DNA from: Apostichopus japonicus
Taxonomy: Eukaryota; Echinodermata; Holothuroidea; Aspidochirotida; Stichopodidae
Direction of reading: 5' to 3'
Length of the DNA: 60,000 nt
Assembly: GCF_037975245.1 (NCBI RefSeq)
Contig: NC_092573.1
Span: forward strand, 25,513,265 to 25,573,264
Shown: piece by piece, positions 58,846-60,000 of the stretch
How positions within the stretch are numbered: position 1 is the stretch's first letter
Layout of the letters: each line of letters begins with the position of its first letter
Program-made: the position numbers and the translations under genes
The notes under the pieces: model-generated
What the model was told of the DNA's origin: nothing
Database searches by the model: none
What the model saw: the letters and a program-made list of their open reading frames with translations, nothing else

Positions 58846-59044
58846 CAAACATGTTTATATGTAGATCAGTGCCGCTGAATATCTTCTCTTAATAAAGCAA
58901 AGTAAATTATAGATAATTATAACATTAATTTTTTAACTGGCATGTCGACTTACCTTGTCCGGACACATTGCGTAGGTAGAAAATAGTTACAAACAAAACA
59001 TAACTAAACGATAAACTCGGGATTCGGTTGATTTTCATGTTCAT
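2246..59044 (-). CDS. Whole gene model: giant secreted LU-like / HYR / EGF protein (3' end beyond the window)
   Basis: This entry joins the exons listed separately below. The product starts with a signal peptide, followed by five two-exon Ly6/uPAR-like modules (residues about 31-684), 18 HYR domains (685-2214), one EGF-like domain (2215-2255) and 12 more HYR domains (2256-3263). Seen directly: 42 exons bounded by GT and AG on the minus strand, all internal ones class 1-1, so any two neighbours join in frame. Known of the families: HYR domains have an immunoglobulin-like fold and occur in hyalin and other extracellular adhesion proteins, and LU and EGF domains are also extracellular. Inferred: a secreted or surface adhesion, matrix or recognition protein. 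No stop codon, membrane segment or polyadenylation signal is in view, so the gene runs on to the left. It could instead be two genes split at the 44,211-46,084 intron, but no start or stop signal there supports that. Confidence 0.85.
3120..3745. repeat. 28-bp intronic minisatellite, block 3
   Basis: About 22 units in the intron between H29 and H30. Three unit variants alternate: CTGGCCAATGCAGCTT, CTGGCTAATGCAACTG and CTGTCTAATGCTGCTT endings. Between 2,498 and 3,119 lies the conserved acceptor-side intron of the long unit, without other recognisable features. Confidence 0.92.
3845..4096 (-). CDS. HYR exon H29 (homogenised array)
   Basis: 84 codons. Private variant QSGSFFTIG. It shares two silent codon differences with H30 (GTA-ACA and GCA-CCC) that separate these two copies from the other eight. 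Confidence 0.92.
4715..5590. repeat. 28-bp intronic minisatellite, block 4
   Basis: About 31 units between H28 and H29, with the same three variants. 4,097-4,714 is the long-unit intron copy. Confidence 0.92.
5700..5951 (-). CDS. HYR exon H28 (homogenised array)
   Basis: 84 codons. QSGSLFTTG, an intermediate between the SLFTIG and SVFTTG classes. Long-type acceptor-side intron. Confidence 0.92.
6573..7190. repeat. 28-bp intronic minisatellite, block 5
   Basis: About 22 units between H27 and H28. 5,952-6,572 is the long-unit intron copy. Confidence 0.92.
7303..7554 (-). CDS. HYR exon H27 (homogenised array, short unit)
   Basis: 84 codons. Variants [20 protein letters not shown]. Short acceptor-side intron junction as in H23 and H24. 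Confidence 0.92.
7605..8270. repeat. 28-bp intronic minisatellite, block 6
   Basis: About 24 units between H26 and H27. On the H27 side it begins abruptly at the GGGATGCAAT junction of the short unit. Confidence 0.92.
8108..10689. repeat. 2,582-bp segmental duplication, copy 1
   Basis: Holds H26, its long-type intron and most of minisatellite block 7. It matches 10,690-13,271 at a constant offset of 2,582. In the stretches I compared by eye I found one difference (A at 9,680, G at 12,262). The left edge is placed where flanking repeat units stop matching, so it is good to about one 28-bp unit. Confidence 0.88.
8385..8636 (-). CDS. HYR exon H26 (within the first copy of the 2,582-bp duplication)
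   Basis: 84 codons with the same sequence as H25. The precursor of the duplicated pair cannot be told from sequence alone. Confidence 0.92.
9263..10850. repeat. 28-bp intronic minisatellite, block 7
   Basis: About 57 units between H25 and H26. Most of it is repeated in block 8 as part of the 2,582-bp duplication. 8,637-9,262 is the long-unit intron copy. Confidence 0.92.
10690..13271. repeat. 2,582-bp segmental duplication, copy 2
   Basis: Directly adjoins copy 1 and holds H25 and most of block 8. Near-identity over minisatellite DNA means either a very recent duplication or a collapsed or duplicated assembly of two alleles. Confidence 0.88.
10967..11218 (-). CDS. HYR exon H25 (within the second copy of the 2,582-bp duplication)
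   Basis: 84 codons. Variants [20 protein letters not shown]. The exon and its introns look the same as those of H26, offset by 2,582 bp. Confidence 0.92.
11845..13605. repeat. 28-bp intronic minisatellite, block 8
   Basis: About 63 units between H24 and H25, the longest block. The first 1.4 kb duplicates block 7; the part after 13,271 does not. Confidence 0.92.
13717..13968 (-). CDS. HYR exon H24 (homogenised array, short unit)
   Basis: 84 codons. Variants TGTSR and a private CPIQPI where the others have CPNQPI. It has the same short acceptor-side junction as H23 and H27. Confidence 0.92.
14025..14510. repeat. 28-bp intronic minisatellite, block 9
   Basis: About 17 units between H23 and H24, starting at the short-unit junction. 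Confidence 0.92.
14628..14879 (-). CDS. HYR exon H23 (homogenised array, short unit)
   Basis: 84 codons, same splice sites. Variants [20 protein letters not shown]. The acceptor-side intron is the short type: about 50 bp after the exon it passes straight into the 28-bp minisatellite. Confidence 0.92.
14935..15375. repeat. 28-bp intronic minisatellite, block 10
   Basis: About 16 units between the truncated exon copy and H23, again starting at the short-unit junction. Confidence 0.92.
15487..15527 (-). pseudogene. Truncated HYR exon copy
   Basis: Only the last 41 bases of an array HYR exon remain, next to an intact GTAATT-type donor. At 15,528 the sequence jumps directly to acceptor-side intron sequence of the long unit. 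The deletion removed the first cysteine, the central motif and the acceptor, so this copy cannot be spliced in as a cassette. The flanking intron on both sides matches the intact copies. Confidence 0.88.
16093..16715. repeat. 28-bp intronic minisatellite, block 11
   Basis: About 22 units between H22 and the truncated copy. 15,528-16,092 is the long-unit intron copy with small deletions. Confidence 0.92.
16822..17073 (-). CDS. HYR exon H22 (homogenised array)
   Basis: 84 codons with the same splice sites as H21. It combines QSGSLFTIG (as in H30) with silent codons otherwise found in the FTTG copies, so it looks like a mosaic. Confidence 0.92.
17693..18535. repeat. 28-bp intronic minisatellite, block 12
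   Basis: About 30 units between H21 and H22, the most diverged block (CTATTAACTGG and CTTTAAACTGG variants). It is the outermost block; no minisatellite occurs to the right of H21. Confidence 0.92.
18651..18902 (-). CDS. HYR exon H21 (homogenised array, first copy)
   Basis: 84 codons, TATTAG acceptor and GTAATT donor. Landmarks shared by all ten copies: [47 protein letters not shown]. This copy has the private variant SGTDR (others SGTSR or TGTSR) and QSGSVFTTG. The array-type intron sequence stops near 19,080, which marks the array edge. Confidence 0.92.
18903..19619 (-). other. Intron H20-H21: array edge
   Basis: 18,903-19,080 still resembles the acceptor-side intron of the array units and then stops matching. 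From 19,080 to 19,619 the sequence is unique and no domain, repeat or RNA was recognised. Confidence 0.6.
19620..19871 (-). CDS. HYR exon H20
   Basis: 84 codons, AATTAG acceptor and GTAAAG donor. Landmarks: [42 protein letters not shown]. It is the last unique HYR before the homogenised array. Confidence 0.9.
20164..20415 (-). CDS. HYR exon H19
   Basis: 84 codons, TTCCAG acceptor and GTAAGT donor. Landmarks: [49 protein letters not shown]. The usual G-N is E-N. Confidence 0.9.
20450..20890 (+). mobile_element. LINE (non-LTR retrotransposon) 3' end, antisense to the gene
   Basis: A plus-strand frame ending at about 20,651 reads [18 protein letters not shown] and continues ETFRKALKK, the usual C-terminal block after reverse transcriptase in CR1/L2/RTE-type elements (aromatic R-x-W-N-x-L, then x-F-K/R-x-x-L-K-K). 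It is followed by a T-rich 3' untranslated region and a tail of AATCA repeats at 20,836-20,888, as expected for a 5'-truncated insertion. Only the tail end of ORF2 remains. The clade is not resolved. Confidence 0.75.
20990..21190. repeat. Tandem copies of the EGF exon 3' end and its splice donor
   Basis: The real donor (ACTTAC on the plus strand at 21,154-21,159) and the last 25-30 coding bases are repeated with donors at 21,080-21,085 and 20,999-21,004, a period of about 75-81 bp. The copies read CTTACTAGGTGG and TTTCACATAGATCTCCTG, like the exon end, then diverge into AT-rich intron. Confidence 0.85.
21160..21282 (-). CDS. EGF-like domain exon
   Basis: 41 codons, CTCAG acceptor and GTAAGT donor, class 1-1 like the HYR exons. 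Six cysteines in EGF order: [26 protein letters not shown]. The G-G-Y-T-G before the last cysteine is typical. There is no D/N-x-D/N calcium-binding start, so it is a non-calcium EGF. It is too short to be obvious as an open frame but is unambiguous once translated. It lies alone between H18 and H19. Its 3' end and donor are duplicated twice in the following intron. Confidence 0.9.
21360..21560. repeat. Imperfect tandem repeat of about 75 bp
   Basis: Three units sharing ATTAGATTTATTG, GAAATACAC and AATCATGC(T/A)TGAAA blocks, in the intron between H18 and the EGF exon. Confidence 0.7.
21780..22160. repeat. Degenerate dispersed repeat with TGACCCCTAGATGAC motifs
   Basis: TGACCCCTAGATGAC and the related CTGACCCCTTGATGGC recur together with CAACTTTCATTAA. 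Similar TGACCTCAAATGACCTGTTA pieces occur near 31,706 and 45,777, so it is probably an old dispersed repeat rather than a local tandem repeat. The family was not identified. Confidence 0.5.
22171..22490. repeat. 30-bp minisatellite
   Basis: Ten to eleven units of GTAGTACTGGCTGTTAATTA plus ATGCTGTCCT. Because 30 is divisible by 3 the minus strand stays open over it (period 10 residues), but it lies within the intron between H18 and the EGF exon and is not coding. Confidence 0.9.
22650..22907 (-). CDS. HYR exon H18
   Basis: 86 codons, ATACAG acceptor and GTAAGT donor. Landmarks: [37 protein letters not shown]. It directly precedes the EGF exon. Confidence 0.91.
23541..23612 (-). repeat. tRNA-derived SINE-like segment
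   Basis: Minus strand shows an A-box-like TAGCCTAGTGGTTA and a B-box GGTTCAAATCC at tRNA spacing. The acceptor ends do not pair properly, so it is a tRNA-derived repeat rather than a working tRNA gene. Confidence 0.6.
23884..23950 (-). repeat. tRNA-derived SINE-like segment
   Basis: Minus strand: TGGTCGAGTGGTACGG (A-box region) and GGTGTTCGATTCC (B-box). No full cloverleaf is apparent. It lies 270 bp from a similar segment, so the two may belong to one composite element. Confidence 0.55.
24080..24340 (-). CDS. HYR exon H17
   Basis: 87 codons, TTTTAG acceptor and GTCAGA donor. Landmarks: ISGCQQLV (the usual C-P is C-Q), [33 protein letters not shown]. Confidence 0.9.
24341..24840 (-). other. 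Intron H16-H17
   Basis: Unique AT-rich sequence with a C-run at 24,706-24,714. No feature was recognised. Confidence 0.6.
24841..25101 (-). CDS. HYR exon H16
   Basis: 87 codons, TTTCAG acceptor and GTAAGT donor. Landmarks: [40 protein letters not shown]. Closest to H15 and H17 in the central motif. Confidence 0.91.
25102..25529 (-). other. Intron H15-H16
   Basis: Contains a short TA microsatellite (about 25,133-25,161) and otherwise unrecognised sequence. Open frames here are on both strands and match nothing. Confidence 0.6.
25530..25781 (-). CDS. HYR exon H15 with an RGD tripeptide
   Basis: 84 codons, GAACAG acceptor and GTGAGT donor. Landmarks: [38 protein letters not shown]. The R-G-D (codons at 25,629-25,621) falls where other HYRs here have P-G-D, S-G-D or P-G-x. 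RGD is a well-known integrin-binding motif when it lies on an exposed loop; function here is inference. Confidence 0.91.
25862..26075 (+). mobile_element. 214-bp retroposon-like insertion with a perfect 17-bp target duplication
   Basis: ACACAAAGTACCATGTT occurs at 25,845-25,861 and again at 26,076-26,092. Between them lies a pyrimidine-rich insert ending GAAGATCCTGCTAGGATC then GAAACGTCAGGCC. A 17-bp duplication points to target-primed reverse transcription. The GGATCGAAACGTC ending resembles ends I associate with Penelope-like elements, some of which carry hammerhead-type motifs; that part is tentative. Confidence 0.75.
26743..27067. repeat. 46-bp minisatellite that begins at the H14 splice donor
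   Basis: About seven units of TACCTATCATATGCCATGCA plus ACCCTTTATTCACTAGTGCAAGAAGT type. On the minus strand each unit reads TGATAGGTAACTT, like the H14 exon end (GATAG then GTAATTTT), and the periodicity runs in step with the true donor (27,067 and 26,883 are exactly 4 x 46 apart). Confidence 0.88.
27068..27328 (-). CDS. HYR exon H14
   Basis: 87 codons, TTTTAG acceptor and GTAATT donor. Landmarks: [37 protein letters not shown]. The donor is the first of a series of donor-like sequences repeated every 46 bp into the intron (26,743-27,067). Confidence 0.91.
27329..28022 (-). other. Intron H13-H14
   Basis: Unique AT-rich sequence. No repeat, RNA or domain was recognised. Confidence 0.6.
28023..28283 (-). 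CDS. HYR exon H13
   Basis: 87 codons, GTTTAG acceptor and GTGAGT donor. Landmarks: [37 protein letters not shown]. Confidence 0.9.
28284..28959 (-). other. Intron H12-H13 with TA microsatellite
   Basis: Holds a (TA)n tract at about 28,808-28,875 interrupted once by TTCA. The rest is unique and unassigned. Confidence 0.7.
28960..29214 (-). CDS. HYR exon H12 (relative of the H3-H9 array, displaced)
   Basis: 85 codons, GTATGT donor. It carries the H3-H9 landmarks ([29 protein letters not shown]) with [11 protein letters not shown]. The acceptor used here (AAAG at 29,215-29,218) is less pyrimidine-rich than in the array, so the left few codons are the least certain part. Confidence 0.88.
29486..29647. 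repeat. Direct duplication of about 81 bp
   Basis: CCTTGTAACGTGTGATGAAA through AATGTCAGAATTAA occurs at 29,486-29,566 and, with a few substitutions and a 1-bp deletion, at 29,567-29,647. It ends 26 bp from the H11 donor. Confidence 0.88.
29674..29904 (-). CDS. HYR exon H11 (short, degenerate C-terminal motif)
   Basis: 77 codons, TTGCAG acceptor and GTAAGA donor. Landmarks [23 protein letters not shown] are present, but the usual T-D-x-x-G-N before the second cysteine is replaced by [11 protein letters not shown]. The frame and both cysteines are intact, so it is a shortened but probably still folded HYR. Confidence 0.88.
30750..30913. mobile_element. Foldback or MITE-like palindrome
   Basis: Arms at 30,750-30,794 and 30,869-30,913 are 45 bp each with three mismatches (core CGGTCTAGCGTGCGTTACTC). 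A related half-arm with GTAAGTAACGCACGG lies at about 30,623-30,650, so the element may extend further left. No clear target duplication was found. It sits in the 1.25-kb intron between H10 and H11, whose remainder (29,905-30,620) is unassigned. Confidence 0.8.
31152..31415 (-). CDS. HYR exon H10
   Basis: 88 codons, the longest HYR here; CTTCAG acceptor and GTCTGT donor (weaker than its neighbours). Landmarks: [40 protein letters not shown]. It separates the tandem array H3-H9 from its relative H12. Confidence 0.9.
31416..32424 (-). other. Intron H9-H10
   Basis: About 1 kb of unique sequence. Apart from a TGACCTCAAATGACCTGTTA block near 31,706 that also occurs near 45,777, nothing was recognised. 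Confidence 0.6.
32425..32679 (-). CDS. HYR exon H9 (last of the 762-bp tandem array)
   Basis: 85 codons, ending VQG with a GTATGT donor preceded by CAGG. NPMQVF variant, ending SFDITVQ rather than SFDVTVQ. Downstream of this exon the intron no longer matches the array, which marks its boundary. Confidence 0.92.
33185..33439 (-). CDS. HYR exon H8 (tandem array)
   Basis: 85 codons. NPLQVF variant with VVGSAN. The distance to H7 is 756 bp, slightly short through small intron deletions. Confidence 0.92.
33941..34195 (-). CDS. HYR exon H7 (tandem array)
   Basis: 85 codons. Same landmarks as H6, including NPLQVF and [11 protein letters not shown]. Its acceptor-side intron is nearly the same sequence as at H6, so the repeat unit includes exon and intron. 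Confidence 0.92.
34704..34958 (-). CDS. HYR exon H6 (tandem array)
   Basis: 85 codons. Landmarks [28 protein letters not shown]. It carries the NPLQVF variant shared with H7 and H8, while H4, H5 and H9 have NPMQVF. Confidence 0.92.
35466..35720 (-). CDS. HYR exon H5 (tandem array)
   Basis: 85 codons, same splice sites as H4. It differs from its neighbours mainly at LVNVVGSSN. Start-to-start distance to H4 is 762 bp. Confidence 0.92.
36228..36482 (-). CDS. HYR exon H4 (tandem array)
   Basis: 85 codons, TTTCTCAG acceptor and GTATGT donor. Landmarks as H3 but [12 protein letters not shown] substitution gives DSQNN where the other copies have DSQDN. The flanking introns are near-copies of those around H5-H9. 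Confidence 0.92.
37014..37268 (-). CDS. HYR exon H3 (first of the 762-bp tandem array)
   Basis: 85 codons, TTTCAG acceptor and GTATGT donor. Landmarks: [44 protein letters not shown]. It is the most divergent of the seven tandem copies (TTAGTAN where the others have a V-x-G-S pair) and has a different upstream intron, as expected for the array edge. Confidence 0.92.
37600..37710 (+). repeat. tRNA-derived SINE-like segment with T-rich end
   Basis: GTGGAGTGGATAAAGG (A-box-like), GGAATCGATACCC (B-box-like), CGACAGGGTC and then a run of T. No complete cloverleaf. It lies in the H2-H3 intron (37,269-38,421), the rest of which shows only an ATT microsatellite at about 37,891-37,910. Confidence 0.55.
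38422..38673 (-). CDS. HYR exon H2
   Basis: 84 codons, CATCAG acceptor and GTAAGT donor. Landmarks: [35 protein letters not shown]. It is isolated by a 5.3-kb intron before and a 1.15-kb intron after, and is not part of the tandem array that follows. Confidence 0.92.
38674..40900 (-). other. Left part of intron H1-H2
   Basis: Unique AT-rich sequence with a short ATGTAAATAT repeat near 39,475-39,515. No coding exon was recognised; none of the open frames matches LU, HYR or EGF patterns. Confidence 0.55.
40915..42375. repeat. 76-bp minisatellite built from two 38-bp halves
   Basis: About 19 units. One half reads CTATAAAGGAACAGCTCTTC then ATTGGTTG, the other ATATGATGGAGCAGATTGGC then ATTGCTTG; both end in GGGACCATCAC. 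The centre (41,600-42,270) is almost uniform and the edges diverge. Confidence 0.92.
42680..43930. repeat. Degenerate tandem repeat of about 110-120 bp
   Basis: Units share GGAGAACAACATGGAGGAAG, AAGCAAGCAGGTGGC, CAAATGGAAC and ATTTAGCCATCTTAAA blocks. It extends to within 35 bp of the H1 donor. It gives long plus-strand open frames, but these have no conserved start and run antisense in an intron. Confidence 0.82.
43962..44210 (-). CDS. HYR exon H1
   Basis: 83 codons, CCTAG acceptor and GTAAAA donor. HYR landmarks in order: CPMDIV near the start, [14 protein letters not shown], and [12 protein letters not shown] at the end. The two cysteines are the usual HYR pair. It is the first HYR after the LU array, and its donor-side intron opens straight into the degenerate repeats at 42,680-43,930. 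Confidence 0.92.
44211..46084 (-). other. Intron between LU5-B and H1
   Basis: This 1.87-kb intron joins the LU part to the HYR part. It contains a C-rich run near 45,796-45,810. No exon, RNA gene or promoter-like feature was recognised. Confidence 0.55.
46085..46270 (-). CDS. Exon 11 (LU5-B): second half of module 5, last of the LU array
   Basis: 62 codons, TTCTAG acceptor and GTAATA donor. Pattern: [22 protein letters not shown]. It lacks the R-G-C glycine of most B halves and is shorter, but keeps all five cysteines. The next coding exon downstream is the first HYR, 1.87 kb away. Confidence 0.83.
46300..46380. repeat. TGAA tetranucleotide microsatellite
   Basis: Short AAAT run followed by about 15 units of GAAT, close to the LU5-B acceptor (46,271). 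Confidence 0.95.
46420..46700 (+). mobile_element. Decayed LINE 3' end with ATT tail
   Basis: A broken plus-strand frame retains [13 protein letters not shown], the usual ORF2 C-terminal R-x-x-N-x-L-x-x-L-R block, followed by stops, then AAAGTGCTTTACAAATTCTT and an ATT-rich tail. It is antisense to the gene, like the fragment at 20,450. Confidence 0.6.
47348..47530 (-). CDS. Exon 10 (LU5-A): first half of module 5
   Basis: 61 codons, TTCAG acceptor and GTGAGT donor. Pattern: [36 protein letters not shown]. It belongs to the type of modules 1 and 3 but is the shortest A half. Confidence 0.85.
47531..48295 (-). other. Intron LU4-B to LU5-A
   Basis: Holds a short CA tract at 47,540-47,555 and G-runs at 48,034-48,066. 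Otherwise unassigned. Confidence 0.55.
48296..48496 (-). CDS. Exon 9 (LU4-B): second half of module 4
   Basis: 67 codons, CGCAG acceptor and GTAAAA donor. Pattern: [26 protein letters not shown]. It has the same length and the same N-N-C-N-T end as LU2-B. The usual R-G-C is R-S-C here. The intron to LU4-A is only 246 bp. Confidence 0.85.
48743..48940 (-). CDS. Exon 8 (LU4-A): first half of module 4
   Basis: 66 codons, TTCAG acceptor and GTGAGT donor. Pattern: [39 protein letters not shown]. It is the same length as LU2-A and is its clear sister sequence. Confidence 0.85.
48941..49915 (-). other. Intron LU3-B to LU4-A with a 36-bp direct duplication
   Basis: TAGTATCACTGTTACATGAG followed by CACAGTCTGTTAC is duplicated head-to-tail at about 49,320-49,392. 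The remainder is unassigned. The neighbouring introns 50,120-50,654 and 50,847-51,244 show nothing recognisable. Confidence 0.65.
49916..50119 (-). CDS. Exon 7 (LU3-B): second half of module 3
   Basis: 68 codons, TGCAG acceptor and GTGAGT donor. Pattern: TFRGC, NLECVP, and [14 protein letters not shown]. It has the same length as LU1-B and the same T-G-S-x-C-Y-C block. Confidence 0.85.
50655..50846 (-). CDS. Exon 6 (LU3-A): first half of module 3
   Basis: 64 codons, CGCAG acceptor and GTAAGT donor. Pattern: [37 protein letters not shown]. It is the closest relative of LU1-A, which has the same LSCxSC, DPG, NCENA and CETIA blocks at nearly the same spacing. Confidence 0.85.
51245..51445 (-). 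CDS. Exon 5 (LU2-B): second half of module 2
   Basis: 67 codons, AACAG acceptor and GTATGT donor. Pattern: TFRGC, GPQSGC, then [13 protein letters not shown]. The N-N-C-N-T ending and the P-x-x-G-C spacing are shared with LU4-B. Completes a 10-cysteine module with exon 4. Confidence 0.85.
51810..52030 (-). repeat. tRNA-derived SINE-like element
   Basis: Minus strand: GGTGGCCAATTGGCTGAGGC (A-box region), GCTGGTTCAAATCC (B-box), then a body with CTTGGCAAGATGC and ending in a GTGCCATATTAG type segment. It lies in the intron between LU2-A and LU2-B (51,446-52,226), which is otherwise unassigned. Confidence 0.6.
52227..52424 (-). CDS. Exon 4 (LU2-A): first half of module 2
   Basis: 66 codons, TTTCAG acceptor and GTAAGT donor. 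Pattern: [37 protein letters not shown]. It closely resembles the A half of module 4 (shared DPxLAD, NTDxN, C-P-x-D-x-GYSC) and much less the A halves of modules 1, 3 and 5. This is the evidence for two alternating module types. Confidence 0.85.
52425..53366 (-). other. Intron LU1-B to LU2-A
   Basis: AT-rich unique sequence. Nothing was recognised. Confidence 0.55.
53367..53570 (-). CDS. Exon 3 (LU1-B): second half of module 1
   Basis: 68 codons between CTCAG and GTAAGT. It contains VVRGC, LGLGC, then a variable stretch and the terminal signature [10 protein letters not shown]. Together with exon 2 this makes 10 cysteines ending in C-N, as in uPAR/Ly6 domains, although those usually have adjacent cysteines (CC) where this has C-Y-C. 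The 4.66-kb intron between the two halves is the longest in the LU part. Confidence 0.85.
53571..57410 (-). other. Left part of the 4.66-kb intron between LU1-A and LU1-B
   Basis: Mostly unassigned. It contains G-runs at 56,109-56,121, 56,142-56,160 and 56,503-56,520. No exon with LU, HYR or EGF cysteines was found. Confidence 0.5.
57415..57659. mobile_element. 245-bp MITE with TTAA target duplications
   Basis: TTAA flanks both ends (57,411-57,414 and 57,660-57,663). The ends are AGGTAGTCAACATAGGCCCC at the left and, read inward from the right, AGGTATGCTGTCTTGGCCCC: an imperfect inverted repeat with matching AGGTA and GGCCCCAAA. TTAA duplications are made by piggyBac-type and Kolobok-type transposases. 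No coding capacity. Confidence 0.8.
58232..58426 (-). CDS. Exon 2 (LU1-A): first half of Ly6/uPAR-like module 1
   Basis: 65 codons between a CCAG acceptor and a GTGAGT donor. It carries the A-half pattern: LSCISC, then DPG, then NCENAVIDG, a fourth cysteine in SEQC and a fifth in ACETI. Five cysteines in this order match the first part of an LU (three-finger) domain; the remaining cysteines come from the next exon. It is most like the A halves of modules 3 and 5 (shared C-E-N-x-V/I-I/V-D-G). Upstream is the short first intron, which contains the TA hairpin. The exon structure is clear; the LU assignment rests on cysteine pattern only. Confidence 0.85.
58699..58806. repeat. TA microsatellite bounded by a perfect 16-bp inverted repeat
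   Basis: GTTTTTCCGTTATTCC at 58,699-58,714 and its reverse complement at 58,791-58,806 enclose an uninterrupted TA tract of about 76 bp. The whole 108 bp is one self-complementary hairpin, in the first intron. A second TA tract follows at about 58,818-58,846. Confidence 0.92.
58954..59044 (-). CDS. Exon 1: signal peptide and translation start
   Basis: Reading leftwards, two ATG codons lie two codons apart (59,044 and 59,038). They are followed by basic residues (MKINR) and a hydrophobic stretch containing [12 protein letters not shown], ending in VSGQ, which fits a cleavable signal peptide of about 29 residues. The exon ends with one base (G) before a strong GTAAGT donor at 58,953-58,948, which gives the phase-1 junction used by every later exon. 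The start could be either ATG; the hydrophobic core is the same. The 5' untranslated exon structure is not visible. Confidence 0.85.
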
Positions 59045-60000
59045 ATCCTGTTGATTTCTTATCTTGCACACCTACACTATGATTTGACTGGTACGAATTG
59101 TCTTCATGCACGTCACCATAACAGATAACGTTCTAACATACGCCCTGCATATAAAATCCCTTGTTCTCTTATAATGCTTTATGTATCACTCTCTCGGCAC
59201 CACCTTGTTACTTCGTGAACTTTGAATATTCTTCTCACTATTTGATATTGAAACAAGACACCACAAGGAGAATATATCATATCAAACCAAACGTTACCAA
59301 ACCTTCTTTTCGCCACGACAGGAAAAACAATAAGGCGTGACAGACAAATTTAGACTACTAAAGTTCAGTGTCATGCATGACTTCCCCGAGAATATTTGGG
59401 CTCACACCTTATGTCCGTCTCTTCAAATACGGTAGCTGTTGGTAACATTCTATTCACTCCGTCTTGAGTGTGAAATGATAATATCTCTCCGTTGAATTTC
59501 TTTGAATATTGTGCTTGTCATTGTTCAATGGTACTATATGGTGTGTCCAATTACGTCCCAATTTGAAGGGTCGTCTTTATGATTTAACTTGTAGTTCTTC
59601 AACCCTACTTTGTCTTTGGTGGGATGATGTTGACCTCCGATTATCACTTTATACAGCAGACTTTATATTATACCCGACTCCGGCTCAAGCGGTGAGTTTT
59701 ACCTTATATGTAGGCTCCCAATGCGGCCTGCAATCCCCGATAAAGGGTATCTGTCATGCATGTGTCATCAGTATATAAACGAAACTATGACGAGAGAAGA
59801 AAAGTGACACCCTTTGAATACCATTGATTGAATGCATGGTTAATGGCCTGAATCGTGGTATTTAATGTGTGGCGCATTTTGCCGCACTTGGTCAAATCTT
59901 CTGTTATAGGTGCAGAAGTTTGCTAAATGAATTGATCAAACTTTGGCAAAAATAATGTGATAAAAGACAACAACGTCTAATCTTTATTTTCATGATACCA
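59045..60000 (-). other. 5' flanking region of the gene
   Basis: This must hold the 5' untranslated region and probably the promoter, unless a further non-coding exon lies beyond the window. No convincing TATA box in minus-strand orientation was found, and no other gene was recognised; a plus-strand open frame at 59,509-59,778 matches no known family. Confidence 0.5.

Noticed and set aside
59509-59778. Plus-strand 89-codon frame upstream of the gene
   Set aside because: No similarity recognised and no supporting signals; length is compatible with chance.

Overview
The window is eukaryotic genomic DNA. It is AT-rich and intron-rich, with short exons, GT/AG splice sites, many microsatellites and minisatellites, and transposon fragments. 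I read it as one very large gene on the minus strand, running right to left from a start codon near 59,044 and leaving the window at its left edge without a stop codon. HYR (hyalin repeat) domains encoded one per exon in long arrays are typical of marine invertebrate deuterostomes (echinoderms, hemichordates, cephalochordates). An echinoderm is my best guess; the species cannot be told from the sequence.

Layout in transcription order (minus strand). About 59,044-58,954: signal-peptide exon. 58,426-46,085: ten exons encoding five cysteine-rich modules, each split over two exons (A half, B half), with 10 cysteines and a C-terminal C-Y-C-x4-C-N signature like Ly6/uPAR (LU, three-finger) domains. 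44,210-22,650: eighteen HYR exons (H1-H18), of which H3-H9 form a tandem array with a period of about 762 bp. 21,282-21,160: one EGF-like exon. 20,415-19,620: two HYR exons (H19, H20). 18,902-2,246: ten nearly identical HYR exons (H21-H30) plus one truncated copy, embedded in about 9 kb of a 28-bp intronic minisatellite. Every internal exon I could delimit begins with two bases of a codon and ends with one (class 1-1), so the conceptual product stays in frame throughout: about 3,260 residues of signal peptide, 5 LU-like, 18 HYR, EGF, 12 HYR, still open at the window edge. It should be secreted or displayed outside the cell, and adhesive or matrix-like roles are plausible. No membrane anchor or C terminus is in view.

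The introns hold most of the DNA: several independent minisatellites (28, 30, 46, 76 and about 110-120 bp units), TA and TGAA microsatellites, tRNA-derived SINE-like pieces, two LINE 3' ends, an 1,850-bp element with terminal inverted repeats, a 245-bp MITE with TTAA target duplications, a 214-bp insertion with a perfect 17-bp target duplication, and two large hairpins. No second protein-coding gene was found. The right-hand 950 bp is upstream sequence of this gene. Points most worth following are the LU-HYR-EGF domain combination, the alternating two-type order of the LU modules, a recent 2,582-bp duplication and apparent gene conversion in the H21-H30 array, and two places where a minisatellite has multiplied a 5' splice site.
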